Shown: positions 7,112 to 16,576 of the stretch, in pieces
How the letters are laid out: each line of letters opens with the position of its first letter
Numbering within the stretch: the stretch's first letter is position 1
Source: Streptococcus porci DSM 23759
GTDB lineage: Bacteria > Bacillota > Bacilli > Lactobacillales > Streptococcaceae
Reading direction: 5' to 3'
Assembly: GCF_000423765.1 (NCBI RefSeq)
Contig: NZ_AUIP01000018.1
Location: 1-57,748 of the forward strand
Length of the DNA: 57,748 bases
Program-made: the position numbers and the translations under genes
Notes under the pieces: generated by a model
Told to the model about the DNA's origin: nothing
The model's database searches: none
What the model saw: the letters and a program-made list of their open reading frames with translations, nothing else

Positions 7112-10075
7112 ATGTTCAAAAACGATGTTAAGGGTCATGGTACCATTAAGAAGTTACGCACGGGTGCGGTTGTATCGGTGTTGGCGTTGTCTGCGGTAGG
7201 CGGAACTGGGGTAGTTAGTGCTGATGAGGTTGGTGCTAGTGGCACAGCTGAGGTTGTAAGTACTACAAACGCTACTGAACCAGTTTCAGAGGTAGTTACT
7301 GAGCCAGTAAAAGAAGAACCTCGTATTACGGATGAGCAGGTTGCTACGGCTAAGGCTGAGTCTGATAGTGCTAATCAGGCGGTTCAGGCTCAGGAGGGTG
7401 TGGTTTCTGAGCTAGGGGGTACGGTTGCTACCGCTGAAGGTACTGTTAATGGCTTGACTAATCAAGTAAATGAAGTATCTAATGTAACGCCAGAAGTTGT
7501 TGAGTCTGCTAAGGTTGAGGCTGACCAAGCTGGTACGGCTCTTGAGACAGCTAGTGAGGGAGCTAAGTCTGCTGAAACTAGTCTTAGTGATGCTACTTCT
7601 AAGGTAGAAGCGCAAGAGGGGGTAGTATCTGATGCTAAGGCTGAGGTGGATAAGTCTGCTAGTGCGGTAGCTGATGCGGAGAAAAAGGTTTCTGACTTGT
7701 CGGGTACGGTTGATACTGCTCAGCTTGAACAGGACGTTAAGGACTTGACTAGCACGGTAGCTAAGGATAAAGAAGTGGTACAATCTGCTAAAGATGCTCT
7801 TACCACTGCTCAGACTGCAGAAACTAACAAGGCTGAGGCTATTAAAACACAGGAAGGGGTAGTTTCTAAGGCTACTGCTGACGAGAAGACTGCTTCTGAT
7901 GCCCTTGCGACTGCTCAGACTGCTCTCGATAGCAAAACTCGGGAAGTTAAGACTGTACAGGGTCAACTAGATGAAGCTAAAAAAGGTAAAGAAGTGACAG
8001 AGACCGTTCAGACTGGTACTGAGACTATCTCTACTGGTGGTAAGACTACGCTTAATGATGGTGTTGCGGCTTCAGCTTGGTACGAGAGCAATGGGGTATT
8101 GACCAATGACGAGTACTTAACTGCTATTAAAAACCTTGCAGAAGGTAAAGGTTCTGTTGAAGATGTAAATAAAGCTATTAAGCATGGTTTCTTCGGAATG
8201 GATGACGAATCTTTGGATGACTTAAATAATGTTATGGCACCTAATTCTACCGCCTTTAAGAGCTGGAGAAATATTTTTGAAGGTAGTTTATCCAATACAG
8301 ATGCCACTACTCTTGTAGATGTCGATAATTTGACTGATGCGCAGTTGACTGATTTAGCTTTGTTCTATACTGCTTTGGTTAATGATTTGCGTTCAAAAGT
8401 AGGAACAGAGCCTTTGAAAGTTACTAAAGGTAGCTTGCAGAATAGTAAGGATGTCGTAGAGTCTATCTTTAACGCCACTTTCCCTGCTTATAAGGGTATG
8501 ACTAACGATCAGAAAGTTGCTAATGGTTTTTGGAATACTCTGTCTGGTCTTAACAGTGATACTGGTGCTACTGGACAGCCTGCTTTGAAGGCGGGAAGTG
8601 GTGTTAGTGTTGAAGAGGCAGTTGCTTCTTCTGTTGGTAGTAATACTATTATTGGGTTGGAGACTGCCAATTCCTTACAGTACGCTAAAAGTGATGGTCG
8701 TAAACAGACTATGGCAGATTTGAAGTTTAACCTTTTGGCTACTCTAGGGGTACAGCTTTATGGTATTGATGGTCGTGGTGAGCTTGGAGAAGCTTTTGGT
8801 GGTTTAAATGGTGGTCGTGCTAGTGGTTACGCTACTGCTTTGGAGGTTTTAGGGTTAGGTAGGAATAAACATAATTCCGTTGGTTTGGGGTTTGAGTTTG
8901 TTGATATCTTCAATGGTGGAGTTGACCGTGCGCCTAAGACCTTTATCGTCTTTAGCGATAGCAGTGATTCTGCTATTAGCAGTCCTTATGAGACGGTTAC
9001 TGGTGGTAAGGTTGAGACTGTCCCTGTGTATGAGACTAGGACAACTACTGTCGTAGACCAAGCAGAGGTAGCTCGCTTAGGGGGTATGCTTGTAGAACTT
9101 ACGGCTGAACAAGCGCAATCTCAAAAAGCCGTAGAAGACGCTCAAAAAGCCTATGACGAAGCTAAGACTGCTCTTGATACAGCTAAGCAACAACTTGACA
9201 ATTTGAAGTCAGGTACGGTAGATATTCCTGCCCTTAAGCAGGCGGTAAAAGATGCTGAAACTCAACTTGAGAAAGACCAAGCTTCACTTCAAACAGCTAA
9301 AGAGACCCTAGCGGTAGCTAAGGCGAGTGCAGTAGATAAGGCTAACGCTCTTGCTAAAGCTAAGGCTGATTTGGTATCTGCTCAGGCTTCTAATGATAAA
9401 GCTAATGTTGTCTTGAAAGAGGAGCAAGAAACTCTTGAACTTCTTCGTAAGGCTGAGGGGGTAGCTAAACTTACGGTTACTGAGGCTAATGCTAAACTTG
9501 CAGACGCTAAACTTGCTAGTGACGAAGCCACTGCTAAATACGAGGAGTTGTCTAAAGCTTTGGCAAATAAAGATGCTGTTCTTCCAGAACTTACTGCTAA
9601 ACTTGAAGAAGCTAAACAGGCTCTAGCAGTAGCTCGTGCAGAGTATGAGACTGCTAAGGACTTGCTTGCTAGTCTTAGGGTTACGGCTAAGGAAAAACTT
9701 GATGCTTACCGTGAGTTGGCTGATTTGAAAGCTGAGCAAGACAAGGCTGAAGCTGAGGCTAAGCGTCTCCAAGAACTTAAAGATAAGGCTGATGCTATCA
9801 CTAAGGATGGCGGTATTGCCACAGCTGTTGTAGACGGAAATGGCGTAGTTATTGATTACGTTGATGGTAAGGAAGTGACTCCTGATACACCTACTAAAGT
9901 TGTGAAACAAGCAGGAGTGACACAAGTTGGAGACAAAATTACGTATTCACGTGTTGAAAAGAACAAAAACTTACCAGAGACTGGTTCAGAGGAGTCATTA
10001 TTGGGCCTACTAGGAGCAAGTATTATTGCTGGTCTTGGGTTGAGTGTTACAAACAAACGCAGAAAAACTAGATAA
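7112..10075 (+). CDS. LPXTG-anchored surface protein, SEC10/PgrA surface-exclusion type
   Basis: A 987-aa wall-anchored protein. ATG at 7112 is chosen because AAAAAGGAG lies 7-8 nt before it; an upstream in-frame ATG at 7067 lacks a site. A signal peptide (KKLRTGAVVSVLALSAVGG, then GVVSADE) is followed by a long Ala/Lys/Glu/Thr coiled coil (about 80-290), a globular middle (about 295-640: WYESNGVLTNDEYLTAIKNL ... GYATALEVLGLGRNKHNSVG), a second coiled coil (about 660-905) and LPETG (954-958) with membrane helix and basic tail. The middle matches my recollection of the SEC10/PgrA domain of enterococcal conjugative plasmids. Carried by a mobile element, it may block entry of a second copy or promote aggregation; that role is inferred. 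Confidence 0.88.
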   Translation: MFKNDVKGHGTIKKLRTGAVVSVLALSAVGGTGVVSADEVGASGTAEVVSTTNATEPVSEVVTEPVKEEPRITDEQVATAKAESDSANQAVQAQEGVVSELGGTVATAEGTVNGLTNQVNEVSNVTPEVVESAKVEADQAGTALETASEGAKSAETSLSDATSKVEAQEGVVSDAKAEVDKSASAVADAEKKVSDLSGTVDTAQLEQDVKDLTSTVAKDKEVVQSAKDALTTAQTAETNKAEAIKTQEGVVSKATADEKTASDALATAQTALDSKTREVKTVQGQLDEAKKGKEVTETVQTGTETISTGGKTTLNDGVAASAWYESNGVLTNDEYLTAIKNLAEGKGSVEDVNKAIKHGFFGMDDESLDDLNNVMAPNSTAFKSWRNIFEGSLSNTDATTLVDVDNLTDAQLTDLALFYTALVNDLRSKVGTEPLKVTKGSLQNSKDVVESIFNATFPAYKGMTNDQKVANGFWNTLSGLNSDTGATGQPALKAGSGVSVEEAVASSVGSNTIIGLETANSLQYAKSDGRKQTMADLKFNLLATLGVQLYGIDGRGELGEAFGGLNGGRASGYATALEVLGLGRNKHNSVGLGFEFVDIFNGGVDRAPKTFIVFSDSSDSAISSPYETVTGGKVETVPVYETRTTTVVDQAEVARLGGMLVELTAEQAQSQKAVEDAQKAYDEAKTALDTAKQQLDNLKSGTVDIPALKQAVKDAETQLEKDQASLQTAKETLAVAKASAVDKANALAKAKADLVSAQASNDKANVVLKEEQETLELLRKAEGVAKLTVTEANAKLADAKLASDEATAKYEELSKALANKDAVLPELTAKLEEAKQALAVARAEYETAKDLLASLRVTAKEKLDAYRELADLKAEQDKAEAEAKRLQELKDKADAITKDGGIATAVVDGNGVVIDYVDGKEVTPDTPTKVVKQAGVTQVGDKITYSRVEKNKNLPETGSEESLLGLLGASIIAGLGLSVTNKRRKTR

Positions 10076-10079
10076 AAAG

Positions 10080-10114
10080 AAAACTCTTCTTACTAAATTG
10101 TAGGAAGAGTTTTT
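10080..10114 (+). terminator. Terminator of the surface-protein gene
   Basis: AAAACTCTTC and GAAGAGTTTT form a 10-bp stem ending in a T run, starting 5 bp after the stop codon. Confidence 0.8.
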
Positions 10115-10120
10115 ACACTG

Positions 10121-10129
10121 TGATATAAT
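10121..10129 (+). promoter_or_regulatory. Extended -10 promoter of the toxin mRNA
   Basis: TGATATAAT is a perfect TATAAT (10124-10129) with extended TGn, about 50 bp before the toxin leader. No good -35 is seen; the upstream hairpin overlaps that place. Confidence 0.55.
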
Positions 10130-10180
10130 AATAAACGTAGAAAAGTGAAGACGGTTGCTCCTGAAACCGAAAGAGAGGTG

Positions 10181-10243
10181 ATGCCTATGGGCAACTCATC
10201 AAAATCTGACGGAAAGGAGGGAGCATTGATTGACAGCTTTTGA
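10181..10243 (+). CDS. 20-residue leader ORF overlapping the toxin start
   Basis: ATG with GAGAGGTG before it encodes MPMGNSSKSDGKEGALIDSF and stops at TGA 10241-10243, inside the toxin reading frame. Its 3' end overlaps the toxin TTG start by 14 nt, suggesting translational coupling as in some type I toxin loci. The peptide itself need not have a function. Confidence 0.45.
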   Translation: MPMGNSSKSDGKEGALIDSF

Positions 10244-10337
10244 AGTTGTGCAGACGATTTTAAGTTTCGGTGGTTTCACAGTTGCTTTGATTGGTTTGTG
10301 CTATAAAATCTTCAAAGATGAAGACAAAAAGAAATAA
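10230..10337 (+). CDS. Putative holin-like type I toxin
   Basis: A 35-aa peptide from a TTG start preceded by AAGGAGGGAG. It is a membrane helix (TILSFGGFTVALIGLCYKIF) followed by a charged tail (KDEDKKK), matching small peptides annotated as putative holin-like toxins in Lactobacillales (the pattern TAFEVVQTILSFGGF). A convergent promoter and hairpins downstream indicate an antisense RNA, as in type I systems. It probably stabilises the integrated element. Too short for most gene finders. Confidence 0.75.
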   Translation: MTAFEVVQTILSFGGFTVALIGLCYKIFKDEDKKK

Positions 10338-10443
10338 CCGTCAAACTTTGGACAGTCACGGTTATTTCTAAATAATCTAAATTGAGCCACCGTCTTTTTA
10401 ACGGTTCTACATGGGGTTGGTTTGCAGACCAACTCCTTTTCTA
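10325..10443 (-). ncRNA. Putative antisense antitoxin RNA
   Basis: On the minus strand TTGCAT (10471-10476), 16 nt, then TATAAT (10449-10454, extended TGA) form a good promoter. A transcript from about 10442 would run leftward over the toxin 3' UTR and stop codon and end at the hairpin AAATAACCGT/ACGGTTATTT (10332-10367), followed on that strand by CTTTTTG. Size about 115 nt. GACGGTTGCTC (10050+100 region, 10150-10160) can pair with GAGCCACCGTC (10384-10394) in the mRNA. Confidence 0.6.
10413..10440 (+). terminator. Terminator of the toxin mRNA
   Basis: GGGGTTGGT and ACCAACTCC form a 9-bp stem (one G-T pair) with loop TTGCAG, followed by TTTT. Confidence 0.7.
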
Positions 10444-10653
10444 TTTCCATTATATCAGATTACTTGTAAAATGCAAATAATCTGATAATGTTGGTTATTA
10501 GCTTGTGTTATGAAATTTTAATCTAAGTTGTATTTGAAATTTAGCATCTTTAAAACTTATTGAAAAGCCAGACTCGGTATCAAACTACTTGTATAAAATT
10601 CAATATAAGTAACGGAATGATGGAAGTTTTCCTTTTTTAGTTCAGGAAATAAC

Positions 10654-10675
10654 TTGGTCAACTGATGGTCAACTT
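10654..10675 (+). repeat. Putative integrase arm-type repeats, right end
   Basis: Tandem TTGGTCAACT and TGGTCAACT match the repeats at 972-990 near the other end of the element. Confidence 0.5.
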
Positions 10676-10766
10676 TACCGATTTTTATACTAACTAGCGA
10701 GTGATAATATCTTGATTTTATCGCATTTTTGCTATCTATTTTAACTTATTTTAACGCTAGTTTGTA

Positions 10767-10780
10767 GGCCGCCGGTATAG
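10767..10780 (+). repeat. Attachment site attR, remnant of the tRNA-Leu 3' end
   Basis: GGCCGCCGGTATAG, identical to attL. It is followed by GAAACGTTG...CGGCGTTTC plus T-rich sequence (about 10791-10825), which is probably the original terminator of the tRNA operon, now separated from it by 9.9 kb. Confidence 0.85.
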
Positions 10781-10904
10781 CTTAAAGTTGGGAAACGTTG
10801 TTTTATCGGCGTTTCTTTTCTTTTTGTACAAAATTTGAACGAAGAATTGTGCTTGTGTCAATTTGCTTTGGACATGGTATAGATGCTTTTTTGAATCTAA
10901 TTTT

Positions 10905-11012
10905 TGCTATAATATTGTTGTGAGTGGAGTAGAATCTTGTATATCTTGTAAATATAGTGAAAAAATTTTTGGGAAATGCATGTGACTAGAAAATGGTGAC
11001 ATGCATTTTCTT
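10905..11012 (+). ncRNA. Candidate small RNA upstream of polC
   Basis: TGCTATAAT (TATAAT at 10908-10913, extended -10) is followed about 60 nt later by the stem AAATGCATGT/ACATGCATTT (10974-11008) with TTTTCTTT, an intrinsic terminator shape. There is no reading frame of note between them. A transcript of about 90 nt is predicted. The -35 region is weak. Confidence 0.4.
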
Positions 11013-11101
11013 TATGCGTACGGCGTGTTGTTTTTGTCTTTCCTTTTATCTTTTTTGGCAATTGTGATAAAATGTTAGTAATTGATTGTTAGGAGAAACC
11101 T

Positions 11102-14100
11102 ATGTCTGAACTGTTTAAGAAATTGATGGAGCAGATCGAGATGCCGCTTGAATGGAGAAGTTCAAGGGCTTTTTCGTCTGGGGATATTCTTGAAGTGAAG
11201 GTGCATACTGTTAGTCGCCATTGGGAATTTCATTTTTCTTTCGGGGGGATTTTGCCAATTGAGGTTTATCGTGAACTTGCTACTCGTTTAGTAGCGACTT
11301 TTGAGCGGGCTGATATTAAAGCGACTTTTGACATTAGTGCTGAAGATAGCTCTGCTTCTGAGGATTTGATTCAGGCATACTATGAAGAGGCTTTTAACTT
11401 GCCGCTTTGTAATAGCGCTAGCTTTAAGGCTTCTTTTGCTAACCTAAGGGTAAAATATCTCGGTGATAAATTTGTCATTGAAGCGCCAGCTTTTGTCAAT
11501 AACGATCATTTTAGAAAGAATCATCTGCCTCATTTGGAGAAGCAATTTGCAGCTTTTGGTTTTGGTAAGGTTACATTTGATATTGAGTCTCAAGAGGAGA
11601 TGACTCAGGAACTTCAGGAGGAGTTTTTGTCGTCTCGGGAAGCTTTGGTGGAAAAGGCTGCGCAGGAGAATTTGGAGGCTCAGAAGTCCTTAGAGGCTAT
11701 GGCACCAGCTCAAGATGAAAGTCCAGCGCCTGCTACTGATTTCAAGGAGCGTGTAGCCCAGCGTCAGGCTAGTTTTGATAAAGCAGAGATTACGCCAATG
11801 GTAGAAATTGAAACTGAGGAAAATCGCATTACCTTTGAAGGGTTGGTTTTTGATGTTGAGAAGAAAACCACGCGGACTGGTCGTCATATTATCAATTTTA
11901 AAATGACCGACTATACCTCTAGCTTTGCCATGCAAAAATGGGCAAAGGATGATGAGGAGCTTAAAAAGTTTGAGATGATTGCTAAGGGGAACTGGTTGCG
12001 TGTTCAGGGGAATATTGAAAATAACCAGTTTACTAAATCTCTGACCATGAATGTTCAGCAGGTTAAGGAAATCGTCCACAATCCACGTAAGGATTTGATG
12101 CCAGATAATCAGAAGCGGGTTGAACTTCATGCGCATACGAATATGTCGACCATGGATGCTTTGCCAACGGTTGAAGATTTGATTGATACAGCGAAGCGTT
12201 TTGGACATAAAGCGATTGCTATTACGGATCATGCTAATGTTCAGTCTTTTCCGCACGGATATCACAAGGCTCGTAAGGCAGGAATTAAGGCCATTTTTGG
12301 GCTTGAGGCTAATATTGTCGAGGACTCGGTACCAATCACATACAATGAAGTTCCGATGGCTTTAAAAGAAGCGACTTATGTGGTTTTTGACGTGGAGACC
12401 ACAGGTCTTTCTGCGGTTAATAATGATTTAATTCAGATTGCAGCTTCTAAGATGTACAAGGGTAATATCGTTGAACAATTTGATGAGTTTATTGACCCGG
12501 GGCACCCTTTGTCTGCTTTTACGACGGAACTGACCGGGATTACGGACAATCATGTCCGTGGAGCTAAGCCGATTTTGCAGGTTTTGCAAGAATTTCAAGA
12601 TTTTTGTGAAGACACGGTCTTGGTTGCCCACAATGCGACTTTTGATGTGGGCTTTATGAACGCCAATTACGAGCGTCATGGCTTGCCGTTGATCAGCCAG
12701 CCTGTGATTGATACTCTGGAATTTGCCCGCAATCTCTATCCTGAGTACAAGCGCCATGGCTTGGGACCATTAACCAAACGGTTTCAAGTTGCTTTGGAAC
12801 ACCACCACATGGCGAATTATGATGCTGAGGCAACCGGGCGACTGCTTTTCATCTTTATCGCTGATGTTTTTGAAAAGCATGGTTTGACTGACTTAACAGA
12901 GCTTAATACGAAGTTGATTTCCGAGGATTCTTATAAAAAGGCACGTGTAAAACATGCGACAATCTATGTGCAGAATCAAACGGGCTTGAAAAATATTTTT
13001 AAGTTAGTGTCTTTGTCCAATGTTAAATACTTTGAAGGTGTGGCGAGGATTCCAAGGACGGTTCTAAATCAGCATCGAGAGGGACTTTTGTTGGGAACAG
13101 CTTGCTCAGAAGGAGAAGTTTTTGACACAGTCTTGTCAGCTGGTGTGGAGGCTGCTGTAGATGTTGCTAAATACTATGATTTCATTGAGGTCATGCCTCC
13201 TGCTATTTACGCACCGCTTGTTGTCCGTGATTTGATTAAGGATGAAGAGGGTGTCCGTCAGGTTATTCGTGATCTGATAGAGGTTGGTCGTTTAGCTGGT
13301 AAACCGGTTATGGCGACGGGAAATGTGCACTATTTGGAGCCAGAAGACGCTATTTACCGTGAGATTATAGTGCGTAGCTTGGGTCAAGGGGCAATGATTA
13401 ACCGCCCAATTGGACGCGGTGAAAATGCTCAACCGGCACCACTTCCAGAAGCTCATTTTAGAACGACTAATGAGATGCTGGATGATTTCGCTTTCTTAGG
13501 TGAGGAGCTTGCTTATGAGCTGGTAGTGACTAATACCAATGCTTTTGCGGATTGCATTGAGGAAGTAGAGGTTGTCAAAAAAGACCTTTATACTCCATAT
13601 ATCCCACAGGCTGAAGAAACAGTTGCTGAATTGACCTACCAAAAGGCTTTTGAAATTTATGGCAATCCTCTTCCTGATATTATTGATTTGCGAATAGAAA
13701 AAGAATTGACGTCAATCTTGGGGAATGGCTTTGCTGTGATTTATCTGGCTTCCCAGATGCTGGTAAACCGCTCCAATGAACGGGGTTACTTGGTTGGTTC
13801 TCGTGGGTCAGTTGGGTCTTCTTTTGTTGCGACTATGATTGGGATTACAGAGGTTAATCCCATGCCCCCTCACTATGTTTGCCCACAGTGTCAGCATAGT
13901 GAATTTATCACAGATGGTTCATATGGTTCTGGCTACGATTTGCCAAATAAGGATTGTCCAAAATGTGGCACTCTTTATAGAAAAGATGGGCAGGACATTC
14001 CCTTTGAGACCTTCCTTGGCTTTGACGGGGACAAGGTTCCTGATATCGATCTGAACTTTTCTGGAGATGACCAACCCTCCGCTCATTTAGATGTTCGTGA

Positions 14101-15496
14101 CATTTTCGGCGAGGACTATGCCTTTCGTGCAGGTACGGTAGGTACGGTGGCCGATAAGACGGCTTATGGCTTTGTAAAAGGCTACGAGCGTGATTATGGA
14201 AAATTCTATAGAGATGCTGAGGTGGATCGCCTAGCTAAAGGGGCGGCTGGTGTAAAACGAAATACGGGTCAACATCCAGGCGGTATCGTTGTTATTCCAG
14301 ACTACATGGATGTGTACGATTTTACGCCGGTGCAGTACCCTGCAGATGATGTTAATGCTGCTTGGCAGACCACTCACTTTAACTTCCACGATATTGATGA
14401 AAATGTCTTGAAACTTGATGTTCTTGGACATGATGACCCAACCATGGTTCGTAAATTGCAGGATTTGTCTGGTATTGACCCTAAGACGATATTAGCAGAT
14501 GATCCAGGTGTTATGGCGCTGTTCTCAGGGACTGAGGTTTTAGGTGTCACGCCAGAGCAAATTGGGACACCGACAGGTATGCTGGGGATACCAGAGTTCG
14601 GAACGAACTTCGTTCGTGGTATGGTTGAAGAAACCAAACCAACCACTTTTGCGGAGCTTTTACAATTATCAGGATTATCGCACGGGACCGATGTCTGGCT
14701 AGGAAATGCTCAGGATTTGATTAAGCAAGGTATTGCTACACTGTCAACGGTTATCGGTTGTCGTGACGATATCATGGTTTATCTCATGCATGCTGGGCTT
14801 CCTCCGAAGATGGCCTTTAATATCATGGAACGCGTACGTAAGGGTATGTGGCTCAAAATCTCTGAAGAAGAGCGCAATGGCTATATTCAAGCTATGCGGG
14901 AAAATAATGTGCCTGACTGGTACATAGAATCTTGTGGGAAAATTAAGTACATGTTCCCTAAGGCCCATGCGGCGGCTTATGTGCTTATGGCACTTCGAGT
15001 GGCTTATTTCAAAGTGCATCATCCCATTATGTACTATTGTGCCTATTTTTCTATCCGTGCTAAGGCCTTCGAACTTAAGACCATGTGTGCTGGTCTGGAG
15101 GCTGTTAAGGCACGCATGCTTGATATTACGGCAAAAAGGCAGCGCAACGAAGCCTCTAATGTTGAAAATGATCTTTTCACAACACTTGAGATTGTCAATG
15201 AGATGATGGAGAGGGGCTTTACCTTTGGTCGATTAGATCTTTATAAATCTCATGCAACGGAGTTCCTTATTGAGGGAGATACCTTGATTCCACCTTTTGT
15301 AGCTCTTGAGGGCTTGGGTGAAAACGTTGCGAAGCAACTGGTTGCTGCGCGTGCAGAAGGAGAATTTCTTTCAAAAACGGAATTACGTAAGCGTGGTGGC
15401 TTATCATCAACACTTGTTGACAAATTAGATGAAATGGGTATTTTGGGTAATATGCCAGAAGACAATCAATTGAGTTTATTTGATGATTTATTTTAA
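11102..15496 (+). CDS. polC: DNA polymerase III alpha subunit, Gram-positive PolC type
   Basis: A 1464-aa replicative polymerase with built-in proofreading. In order: N-terminal domain, OB domain (about 230-330), first part of the PHP domain ([11 protein letters not shown], about 343), the inserted 3'-5' exonuclease ([11 protein letters not shown] with Exo I Asp/Glu, about 424-600), the rest of PHP, the polymerase palm and fingers with four Cys of a zinc-binding site (CPQC, about 926, and CPKC, about 955; [10 protein letters not shown] follows), and the C-terminal region ending in the beta-clamp motif QLSLFDDLF. Length is normal. TTAGGAG precedes the ATG. The final 29 bp of gene plus flank are duplicated at 16548-16576. 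Confidence 0.98.
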   Translation: MSELFKKLMEQIEMPLEWRSSRAFSSGDILEVKVHTVSRHWEFHFSFGGILPIEVYRELATRLVATFERADIKATFDISAEDSSASEDLIQAYYEEAFNLPLCNSASFKASFANLRVKYLGDKFVIEAPAFVNNDHFRKNHLPHLEKQFAAFGFGKVTFDIESQEEMTQELQEEFLSSREALVEKAAQENLEAQKSLEAMAPAQDESPAPATDFKERVAQRQASFDKAEITPMVEIETEENRITFEGLVFDVEKKTTRTGRHIINFKMTDYTSSFAMQKWAKDDEELKKFEMIAKGNWLRVQGNIENNQFTKSLTMNVQQVKEIVHNPRKDLMPDNQKRVELHAHTNMSTMDALPTVEDLIDTAKRFGHKAIAITDHANVQSFPHGYHKARKAGIKAIFGLEANIVEDSVPITYNEVPMALKEATYVVFDVETTGLSAVNNDLIQIAASKMYKGNIVEQFDEFIDPGHPLSAFTTELTGITDNHVRGAKPILQVLQEFQDFCEDTVLVAHNATFDVGFMNANYERHGLPLISQPVIDTLEFARNLYPEYKRHGLGPLTKRFQVALEHHHMANYDAEATGRLLFIFIADVFEKHGLTDLTELNTKLISEDSYKKARVKHATIYVQNQTGLKNIFKLVSLSNVKYFEGVARIPRTVLNQHREGLLLGTACSEGEVFDTVLSAGVEAAVDVAKYYDFIEVMPPAIYAPLVVRDLIKDEEGVRQVIRDLIEVGRLAGKPVMATGNVHYLEPEDAIYREIIVRSLGQGAMINRPIGRGENAQPAPLPEAHFRTTNEMLDDFAFLGEELAYELVVTNTNAFADCIEEVEVVKKDLYTPYIPQAEETVAELTYQKAFEIYGNPLPDIIDLRIEKELTSILGNGFAVIYLASQMLVNRSNERGYLVGSRGSVGSSFVATMIGITEVNPMPPHYVCPQCQHSEFITDGSYGSGYDLPNKDCPKCGTLYRKDGQDIPFETFLGFDGDKVPDIDLNFSGDDQPSAHLDVRDIFGEDYAFRAGTVGTVADKTAYGFVKGYERDYGKFYRDAEVDRLAKGAAGVKRNTGQHPGGIVVIPDYMDVYDFTPVQYPADDVNAAWQTTHFNFHDIDENVLKLDVLGHDDPTMVRKLQDLSGIDPKTILADDPGVMALFSGTEVLGVTPEQIGTPTGMLGIPEFGTNFVRGMVEETKPTTFAELLQLSGLSHGTDVWLGNAQDLIKQGIATLSTVIGCRDDIMVYLMHAGLPPKMAFNIMERVRKGMWLKISEEERNGYIQAMRENNVPDWYIESCGKIKYMFPKAHAAAYVLMALRVAYFKVHHPIMYYCAYFSIRAKAFELKTMCAGLEAVKARMLDITAKRQRNEASNVENDLFTTLEIVNEMMERGFTFGRLDLYKSHATEFLIEGDTLIPPFVALEGLGENVAKQLVAARAEGEFLSKTELRKRGGLSSTLVDKLDEMGILGNMPEDNQLSLFDDLF

Positions 15497-15500
15497 GAAA
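15472..15500 (+). repeat. 29-bp direct repeat, copy 1 (polC 3' end)
   Basis: The stretch from GAGTTTATTTGATG to TTTTAAGAAA, including the polC stop codon, is identical to 16548-16576. The copies are 1076 bp apart and bound two unrelated genes. Confidence 0.9.
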
Positions 15501-15524
15501 GCAGTCCAGTTGGACTGCTTTTTT
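15499..15524 (+). terminator. polC terminator
   Basis: AGCAGTCCA, loop GT, TGGACTGCT, then TTTTT. Confidence 0.85.
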
Positions 15525-15582
15525 CGGTTGTAATTCTTGTAAAAAATTCTGAAAAATACTACTAATAGTAGCTTGAAAACGG

Positions 15583-15610
15583 TTGACAATATATATATAT
15601 ATAATAGATT
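15583..15610 (+). promoter_or_regulatory. Promoter with AT-dinucleotide repeat in its spacer
   Basis: TTGACA (15583-15588) is followed by about seven AT units (15589-15602) and a -10 of TAGATT (15605-15610) at 16-nt spacing. TATAAT at 15600-15605 would give only 11 nt. Gain or loss of an AT unit would change the spacing. Confidence 0.55.
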
Positions 15611-15637
15611 TACAGAATTTTTAAAGGAGGTATCTAT

Positions 15638-16183
15638 ATGAGAAAGCTTTGGAAAGGTTTAGTAGGGTGCTTAAGCCTAATTGGTTTAGTGATTGTTGTT
15701 GGTATTGTAGCGGTAATGTTTATTTTTAGTGATTCAAAAGGTAGTGACAAAAAATCAACAACAGATGATAAGGTTGTAAAGGTTGCGGAGAATACCTCTG
15801 GTAAGACAGATGAAGCTAGTGAATCTAAAGAGGAAGTAGCTTCGGCTTTTAATCCAACGGATACTTCTGATGAAACAATCAATAGTATAAAAACTTATGG
15901 TGATTATCTAGATATGTATGAATATGTTATTAATGACTACCTATCATATTATCAAAGTAAAATTGAAGCAGTTGGCTTAAGTGATGCAGAGTTTGAAGCA
16001 GAATTTGAAAAAGCAAAAACAGATTTACAAAAAGAGCTAGATGAAGCTGAGAAAGAATATGGGGCAATGAGATTGATACCGTTGCCAAAAGAATATGGAG
16101 AAACTTTAACTCAGATGCTTATTAGTGAGAGAGACATGCTAAGGGCTTCTGTAGATACTGTGTTTAGTGTATATGGAGTTTAA
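15638..16183 (+). CDS. Membrane-anchored extracytoplasmic protein of unknown function
   Basis: A 181-aa protein preceded by AAAGGAGG. One N-terminal membrane helix (about residues 8-30, VGCLSLIGLVIVVGIVAVMF) is followed by a Ser/Lys/Asp/Glu-rich linker (to about 85) and a helical C-terminal domain (YGDYLDMYEYVINDYLSYY...). No family is recognised. It is the first of two genes in the segment bounded by the duplicated polC 3' end and is followed 2 bp later by the second, so they form an operon. Confidence 0.75.
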   Translation: MRKLWKGLVGCLSLIGLVIVVGIVAVMFIFSDSKGSDKKSTTDDKVVKVAENTSGKTDEASESKEEVASAFNPTDTSDETINSIKTYGDYLDMYEYVINDYLSYYQSKIEAVGLSDAEFEAEFEKAKTDLQKELDEAEKEYGAMRLIPLPKEYGETLTQMLISERDMLRASVDTVFSVYGV

Positions 16184-16185
16184 AT

Positions 16186-16548
16186 ATGGACATTACCTTT
16201 ATATTTATCATTCTAGCCTTTATTTTTATTATCGGTTTGTCTGCTTTAACAGAGATAATTGATAAAATTTCCAAAGCAATTAAATGGTTGGGAATAGGTG
16301 CTATTGCTGGTAACGCTATCAACAACAAAATAAATGCGGATGCACAAGTGTCATCTGGTCAAAGATTTAAAAAGAAAAATATTAAAACTAATAATAAAAT
16401 GCTTGATGGTATTATTAATTTTGTATCACCAGAAACTAGTGATAGTGAAGGATCGGAGATTTCTTCGGATGATTTTCGAGAGTATGAGGAGTTTTTGAAA
16501 TGGAAACAAGCTAAGGAGAACATTTCAAAACAAAATGATATAGAGTAG
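16186..16548 (+). CDS. Small membrane protein of unknown function
   Basis: A 120-aa protein with an N-terminal membrane helix (ITFIFIILAFIFIIGLSAL), a possible second hydrophobic stretch (AIKWLGIGAIAGNAI) and a charged C-terminus. It starts 2 bp after the previous gene and probably relies on translational coupling. Its stop codon overlaps the second copy of the 29-bp repeat by one base. Not recognised. Confidence 0.7.
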   Translation: MDITFIFIILAFIFIIGLSALTEIIDKISKAIKWLGIGAIAGNAINNKINADAQVSSGQRFKKKNIKTNNKMLDGIINFVSPETSDSEGSEISSDDFREYEEFLKWKQAKENISKQNDIE

Positions 16549-16576
16549 AGTTTATTTGATGATTTATTTTAAGAAA
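16548..16576 (+). repeat. 29-bp direct repeat, copy 2
   Basis: Identical to the polC 3' end at 15472-15500, but here noncoding, directly after the stop of the small membrane protein. A second terminator-like stem (ACGGCTCAGTAGAGCTGT then TTTTCTT, about 16577-16600) follows, mirroring the polC terminator position. Confidence 0.9.

Larger units (their letters stand above)
925..10780. mobile_element. Integrative (probably mobilizable) element in tRNA-Leu(CAA), about 9.9 kb
   Basis: The bounds are 14-bp direct repeats at 914-927 and 10767-10780. Contents in order are integrase, DUF771 protein, Rep_trans initiator/relaxase, hairpin gap, FtsK/TcpA-like ATPase, two accessory proteins, cargo gene, XRE regulator, LPXTG surface-exclusion-type protein and type I toxin-antitoxin. 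No type IV secretion genes (VirB4/TcpF, TcpC and so on) are present, so it would need a helper for transfer, which defines an integrative mobilizable element. The class assignment is inferred from gene content. Confidence 0.85.
10338..11101. other. Long gap across the right end of the element up to polC
   Basis: About 760 bp with no protein gene. It holds the antisense RNA promoter and toxin terminator (to 10476), about 170 bp of AT-rich element DNA where I see nothing, the arm repeats (10654-10675), attR (10767-10780), a displaced terminator, and a candidate small RNA (about 10920-11012). polC starts at 11102 after TTAGGAG. Confidence 0.7.

Noticed and set aside
7412..7966. 184-codon frame antisense to the surface protein
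   Set aside because: Arises from the repetitive Ala/Lys/Thr codons of the coiled coil; no ribosome site and Ser/Leu-rich composition.
11690..12265. 191-codon frame antisense to polC
   Set aside because: Lies within the conserved OB/PHP coding region of polC; no independent support.
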